A DNA stretch of 64,000 nt from contig CM057066.1 of the NCBI GenBank assembly GCA_029945375.1, positions 2,294,001-2,358,000 of the forward strand. The letters run 5' to 3'. The DNA is from Agaricus subrufescens. Taxonomy: Eukaryota; Basidiomycota; Agaricomycetes; Agaricales; Agaricaceae. Positions 60,093-64,000 of the stretch are shown here, in pieces. The notes beneath the pieces are model-generated. The model made no database searches. It was not told where the DNA came from and was given only the letters and a program-made list of their open reading frames with translations. Each line of letters opens with the position of its first letter. Positions within the stretch are counted from its first letter, which is position 1. Position numbers and translations under genes: made by a program.

Positions 60093-60333
60093 ATTAGGAG
60101 CATTTTAAATTCTGTAAATTGATTGGAAATTGACTGAGAAATTGAATCAACAAAATAATCAATCATTGGGACAGTTTTTTGACTCTCTACTCAGCTGAGA
60201 CAAATCTTGTTCTAGAGCCCTCATAAAAGTCCGAAAAAATATGAGAATATTTGAGAGCGTCATGTGACCTTGTTTGTATAAATTTACATTATCAAACTTT
60301 GATTAAATCACATATTGACCTTAAACTACCACC

Positions 60334-61334
60334 ATGAAAGCTACCTCTTCTACTCAACACTCCTCTGTCATCTCTCTTCTTCAAGAAGGCTATTCTGTTC
60401 ATCAGATTCAGTCTAGAACTGGTCTGGGGAAGTCTACTGTGGGGAGGATTAAGAAAGAGGTTGATGAGGACAAGGAGAACATGTTTGGGGGTTGTCCAGC
60501 TAAGCTTTCTTCTCAGGACAAAAGGGCAATCATTCACCAAATCACTACTGGCCAGCTGGATAATGCAGTTCAGGGTGCCCAGTATATAAACAACATCATT
60601 TCCAATCCAGTACATCCTCAAACAGTCAGAAATGCTCTCAAAGAGAGTTCATTTAGGGCTGTTGTAAAGAAGAAATGTCCTCTCCTCAAACAGCAACATA
60701 GAAGAGACTGTCTCAAATTTGCTCATTACCACAAGAATTGGACAGTGGAGGACTGGAAAAGGATCTTGTGGTCAGATAAAACCAAGATTAATAGGATTCA
60801 GTCAGATGGAAGGGTGTATACCTGGAAGAAAAATGGTGAGGGCCCTTCTGATAGGACTACTACTCCTACAGTCAAACATGGAGGAGGGAATAACCTTATG
60901 GTATGGGGCTGTATGGGATGGAAGGGAGTTGGGATGCTTACAGAGGTTCAGGGTATCATGGATTCTGTGCAATACTGTGATATTTTGGACAGTGGAGTGG
61001 TTGACAGCTTTGAAAAACTGGAGATGGAGGAGGGGAAGAGGATATTCCAACATGATAATGACCCCAACATCAGCACATGGCAAAAAGAACAGACAAGTGG
61101 TTTGAAGACAACAATATCAAAGTCCTAGTCTGGCCTGCCCAATTCCCTGACTTAAATCCCATTGAACACCTTTGGATCAACCTCAAGGACAAGTTGAAGG
61201 AATATCCCAAACTACCTAGAGGAGTTCATGATTTGTGGGAAAGGGTAGCTGAAGAGTGGAACAAAATCACTCCAGAAGAGTGTCAAGGACTTATAGAAAG
61301 TATGCCTGGTAGATCACATGTTAGGCTACTATAG
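60334..61334 (+). pseudogene. Tc1/mariner transposase, frameshifted
   Basis: DDE transposase of the Tc1 group. The N-terminus has a helix-turn-helix (SVHQIQSRTGLGKSTVGRI). Catalytic region: WSDKTKINR (first Asp, near 60775), FQHDNDPN (second Asp, near 61050) and FPDLNPIEHLW (third acidic residue Glu, near 61165), the 34-residue Tc1 spacing as judged by eye. The frame from 60334 stops at 61128; the correct continuation (MAKRTDKWFEDNN...) is in another frame, overlapping from 61077. A small deletion near 61060-61075, where PKHTSxMAK would be expected, explains the shift. Inactive as it stands. Confidence 0.88.
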
Positions 61335-61428
61335 AAAAATATTACGTAATGTTTTGCAATGTTCCCATGGCACTATAACTGAAATAGTTGAAAACCTCAA
61401 AACATTGGGACAGGTTTTTGAGCCACTG
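61311..61428 (-). repeat. Tc1 terminal inverted repeat, right
   Basis: Ends ...ttttgagccactg before TA; reverse complement of the left repeat. Confidence 0.9.
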
Positions 61429-62537
61429 TACTCACTCATTTCTAGGCCACTGTTAATGCTCAATGGCCAGTTGAAGCTCACTATAAGCTTCCAAACCCTG
61501 GCCAGCATCTCATTTGTCTTGGAGCTCAGCTGCAACCTACATATGAAAAATGTTCTCAATGAAGGTAAATTACAGGCAATGAGATTGTGCCTGCAAGAGG
61601 GTTTTTTTTTTGCCAATGACAATGAGTTTACTGTGCTAACTTTGATACTTGTTGACACTGCTCATAATGTGTCTTATGACCAGATAGTTCTCTGTCTTCA
61701 GAAGGATTGGAGATTCACAATGTATGCTGTGCATTTGGTATGTAAAAACAAAATTTGCATTTCTCCATAGAGACTGATTTAATTACTTAATAGATTAATC
61801 ACCATCTAGCTTTATGCCATAGCAAGACCAAGACAACTGCTGCTCCCCTTGTTGGGATGAGCTATGGGTTTGCCAACCCGGCAATAGATAATCATGGTAT
61901 CAAGGGCCTGGCAAGTGCACTACTTCGAGATTCAAGCTATATACAAACATTCATAGCATTAATTGGAACAATCAGCTTTCCAGCAAGTGGGTTGTTTGTA
62001 TGCAAAAAATGGATGAAAGTATATTTCTACCTAAGGATAATCATATTTATGTCAGCAAATAAGTCTTTAAATGGTATAGATTACATAATACAATATATTA
62101 TTGTACTTAGATAACTGTTTTAATTTAAATTACATCACAAACCTTGAAGACATTGTAATAATAAGCTAGAGATTAAAGATTTACTACTTAATAAAATATC
62201 TAATCCTTAGAGTAGTATATAGGTAGATTCTGATATCATATCAGCAGCATTTGATCAGATTTTGATGGCATCAATACCAAAGCTACCATTTGTAGCTTTG
62301 ATAGCCAGAAAATAGTATCCTCTGCCTTGATAAGTAGCCAATTCTGTATTTTCAATGCATAGGGACAAAACCATTCCAATGATGCTCTGACTTAAAAATA
62401 TAATATAATAACCAATAATAACTGTATAGCAACATAACATTACACATTGGTAGCTTAGATACTAAGGTATATATATGAAATTTCTCAAGATTTTAAACAT
62501 TTTATATGCACTGGTATATACCATTCTTTGCAGAGGT

Positions 62538-62569
62538 ACAAAACATTGGAACAGTTTTGTCCCCCACTG
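62538..62569. repeat. Solitary mariner-like terminal repeat
   Basis: tacaaaacattggaacag...cccccactg followed by TA resembles the outer end of the Tc1 element above (gagccactgTA, aacattggga). No matching left end was found, so it may be the remnant of a second insertion in the AT-rich stretch 62010-62570. Confidence 0.45.
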
Positions 62570-63359
62570 TATGTTTAATATCTGCATTTACTGAAAATTG
62601 CTAACATTGGGGCAGGTTCATTTTTCTATAGCCAACTGGTCCAGTGGTTCACATGCATCATCTGACTTTGTTGTCGATCTCGCTGAAGACGTCTGCAATG
62701 GCCACAAGAGCTGGCTCATTAGTATTAAGGACAATGCACTGAGTAAATTTCATGCAATGATGCATCAGATTTATAATCAATGCAGGTATGTAATTTGATA
62801 ATTCATTAGCTTCATTACCTGATCATATGCCAGCAACAATCCAACTGCCAGATTAAGAATATTGGAAGGCATTCATCAGGTTGTTGACGTCGATGGCATG
62901 GAAGACATCCCCACTGATACTGAGATAGCCTCGTCAACTCATTCCACTAGTAGTACTCTCAATGACCCCAATGTTTCACAAGAATTGTGATCAGTTGCTA
63001 GCTTTACATCATGATTGGTCCGAATAGTATTTTTGATAATTTTGAGAACTGGCTGTCTGAACCAACATTAAGTCAATAATCAATGCATAGCCAAAATCAA
63101 TGATGCCGAAAACTTGGATAACTCTGAATAATTGTGGACCATACCATGATCAATCATTTAAGTTTCATCTATTTTAATGACACATGGCCATCAATTTTAG
63201 TGACAACGTACGTATACTTAACGATAGCCAACCAGGAGGACAAGACTGGTGGTGTAAGATTAGTCTACTTTGGCCAAATTGGCCAAATTGGGCTACATTG
63301 GACCAATATTGCATAAAATAGTATATATTCGTCTCAATTACCCATCTCCCACTTTCCTG

Positions 63360-64000
63360 ATGGAGTAACCACTTAACATCGATCCATAATCCACTCTCAA
63401 CTCTGTCTAACAGCTACCAAACCACTGTCGACACCACCAAGCGAACGGTGGTCAGGGCATGTTCAACAAAACTAGCAATTTTTTGTTACCGGGTGCTGTG
63501 TTCATCAATGCTCCTGACTGTGAGTACTCCTCTCCTTTATTAGATATACGACAACTGATATTTGTTATGGCTAGTGACTATGAACATGTCGGACAACAAC
63601 TGTAAGAAAATGATCGCCTTATATGGTCGGAGTCATCTGATCTCGTATTCCGCAGTTATGTCTTCCTTCCTCAAAGAAACAATAATAGGAGCCGAATTTG
63701 ATTCTTCCGATCCCAACATGCCATTACAGTGCCATCCTGGCACAAGATTGGAGACCATAAACCGCTGTCGAGACTTCATCCTCAACTGCCATGGGTCCCG
63801 GAAGTTGTGATGGGTGGTAGGGTCAACTGGAGTCGGAAAATCGGCAATCATGCAGTCTGCCGCTCGAGACTTAGATGATGTCTCAGATGTTGTCGTTGGC
63901 GCCACTATTTTCTTTTCTATCAAAGGCCGCCAAGATGGAAGAAAAGCAATCAATACCATAGCTTATCAGCTAGCTACCAAAATCGACTCATATCGCCTCT
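63360..64000 (+). pseudogene. NLR10 motif and NACHT exons, continuing beyond the window
   Basis: Resumes the NLR9-like gene after the insertion: the end of the first intron; a motif exon ending at 63519 (MFNKTSNFLLPGAVF); the 27-nt exon 63575-63601; then the NACHT exon from 63656. The linker reads AEFDSSDPNMPLQCHPGTR. The codon CGA of NLR9 in RKLRWVV is TGA here (63808-63810), a nonsense mutation before Walker A. The sequence after it still encodes STGVGKSAIM and FFSIKGRQDG. Together with the broken leader and the 7.7-kb insertion this is clearly a pseudogene; its 3' half lies outside the window. Confidence 0.85.

Larger units (their letters stand above)
59975..61428 (+). mobile_element. Tc1/mariner element with TA target duplication
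   Basis: 1454 bp bounded by TA at 59973-59974 and 61429-61430. The terminal inverted repeats are about 118 bp (59975-60092 and 61311-61428) and begin cagtggctcaaaaa; they differ at a few positions only. It encodes one transposase on the plus strand and is nested in the Plavaka accessory ORF. Confidence 0.93.
59311..62990 (+). pseudogene. Accessory ORF of the Plavaka element, DUF6532-like, interrupted by Tc1
   Basis: Divergent from the transposase. Exon 59311-59461 (MPPAAPTKATGSRCKLT...) joins to 59520 onward (VWGKKAPAASQK), rich in Ser, Asp and Glu. A Tc1/mariner element sits inside it (59975-61428). Coding pieces resume after it: WPVEAHYKLPNPGQHLI (near 61470), LVDTAHNVSYDQI (near 61650), TTAAPLVGMSYGFANP (near 61845), WSSGSHASSDFVVDLAEDV (near 62640), FHAMMHQIYNQCR (near 62750), and a tail ending VSQEL at 62990. 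The spacing of W-SGSH, the helix and the final CR resembles DUF6532 proteins of basidiomycete transposons; this is pattern recall, not a search result. An AT-rich insertion at about 62010-62570 further divides it. Confidence 0.45.
55651..63359. mobile_element. 7.7-kb composite Plavaka-type DNA transposon inserted in NLR10
   Basis: The flanks rejoin into an NLR9-like gene when this stretch is removed: the left side ends in ctgtctgcgacgt; the right side continues atggagtaaccacttaacatcg; NLR9 has ccgtctgtgggtaactacttaaaatcg. Imperfect terminal inverted repeats are suggested by cagggaaacgggagaatg at 55651 and caggaaagtgggagatgg on the minus strand at 63359, with a second matching block (ttgxxccaatgt) inside each end. 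The flanking octamers (tgcgacgt, atggagta) are not identical, so an exact target duplication cannot be shown. The contents are a Plavaka transposase (minus), a DUF6532-like ORF (plus) and a nested Tc1/mariner element. Confidence 0.7.

Noticed and set aside
60802..61083. Minus-strand frame inside the Tc1 transposase
   Set aside because: Antisense shadow of the conserved DDE coding region.
55643..63367. An 8-bp target-site duplication of the composite element
   Set aside because: tgcgacgt and atggagta align to the same NLR9 octamer but are not identical; not strong enough to claim.

Overview
The window looks like nuclear DNA of a mushroom-forming basidiomycete (Agaricomycetes). The support is many short (46-80 bp) introns, agaricomycete-type NACHT receptors, a Plavaka transposon, and conserved eukaryotic genes (Ubp14, Ssz1). 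This placement rests on protein features only; no species is claimed. Gene models below were built by hand from splice signals, and the exon lengths of the intact genes add up to clean reading frames.

Main theme: a cluster of NACHT (NLR/STAND-like) receptors, all on the + strand, fills about 1-35 kb and 49.5-64 kb. Each full gene has the same plan: a Pro/Ser-rich leader; a short exon with a motif of the type MFxxAxxFxIxGxxF; a linker ending in RCHPGTR; NACHT with Walker A and B; a helical region with FHKSFxDYL; and a C-terminal module with C-x2-C and a trailing His, then RFVDPxDGVSEWTY. No WD40, ankyrin or TPR repeats are visible. Members, in order: NLR1 (1-2632, 5' cut by the window); a double gene NLR2-NLR3 (10713-15949); NLR4 (18660-19701, 5'-truncated); NLR5 (20865-23951, intact); NLR6 (24416-27511, 5-bp deletion); NLR7 (28856-31914, intact); NLR8 (32215-35016, decayed); NLR9 (50302-53659, intact, acidic repeat tail); NLR10 (54910 to beyond the window end, pseudogene split by a transposon). 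Orphan copies of the C-terminal exon lie behind NLR6, NLR7 and NLR9.

Other genes in 1-20 kb: an intact polysaccharide deacetylase (16085-17745, minus) and two decayed copies (about 2640-3100 and 9110-10095), each convergent with an NLR 3' end; a secreted acid phosphatase (6851-8388) with one apparent frameshift; and a 1.9-kb foldback element (4202-6110) flanked by a perfect 8-bp target duplication.

The block 35-49.5 kb holds ordinary genes: a 91-codon gene (minus), Ubp14 (37068-40126, minus), head to head with the Hsp70-like Ssz1 (40214-42307), and a tandem pair of aldehyde dehydrogenases (43265-45701 and 47192-49538) with the same intron layout.

The last part is NLR10, whose leader and NACHT exons are separated by a 7.7-kb composite insertion (about 55651-63359). 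The insertion contains a broken Plavaka transposase (minus), a divergent DUF6532-like accessory ORF (plus), and a nested Tc1/mariner element (59975-61428) with 118-bp inverted repeats and TA duplications.

Biologically, the cluster reads as a fast-evolving receptor array, with active, dead, fused, truncated and chimeric members next to transposons. A role in non-self recognition or programmed cell death is an inference from the NLR family, not something the sequence proves.
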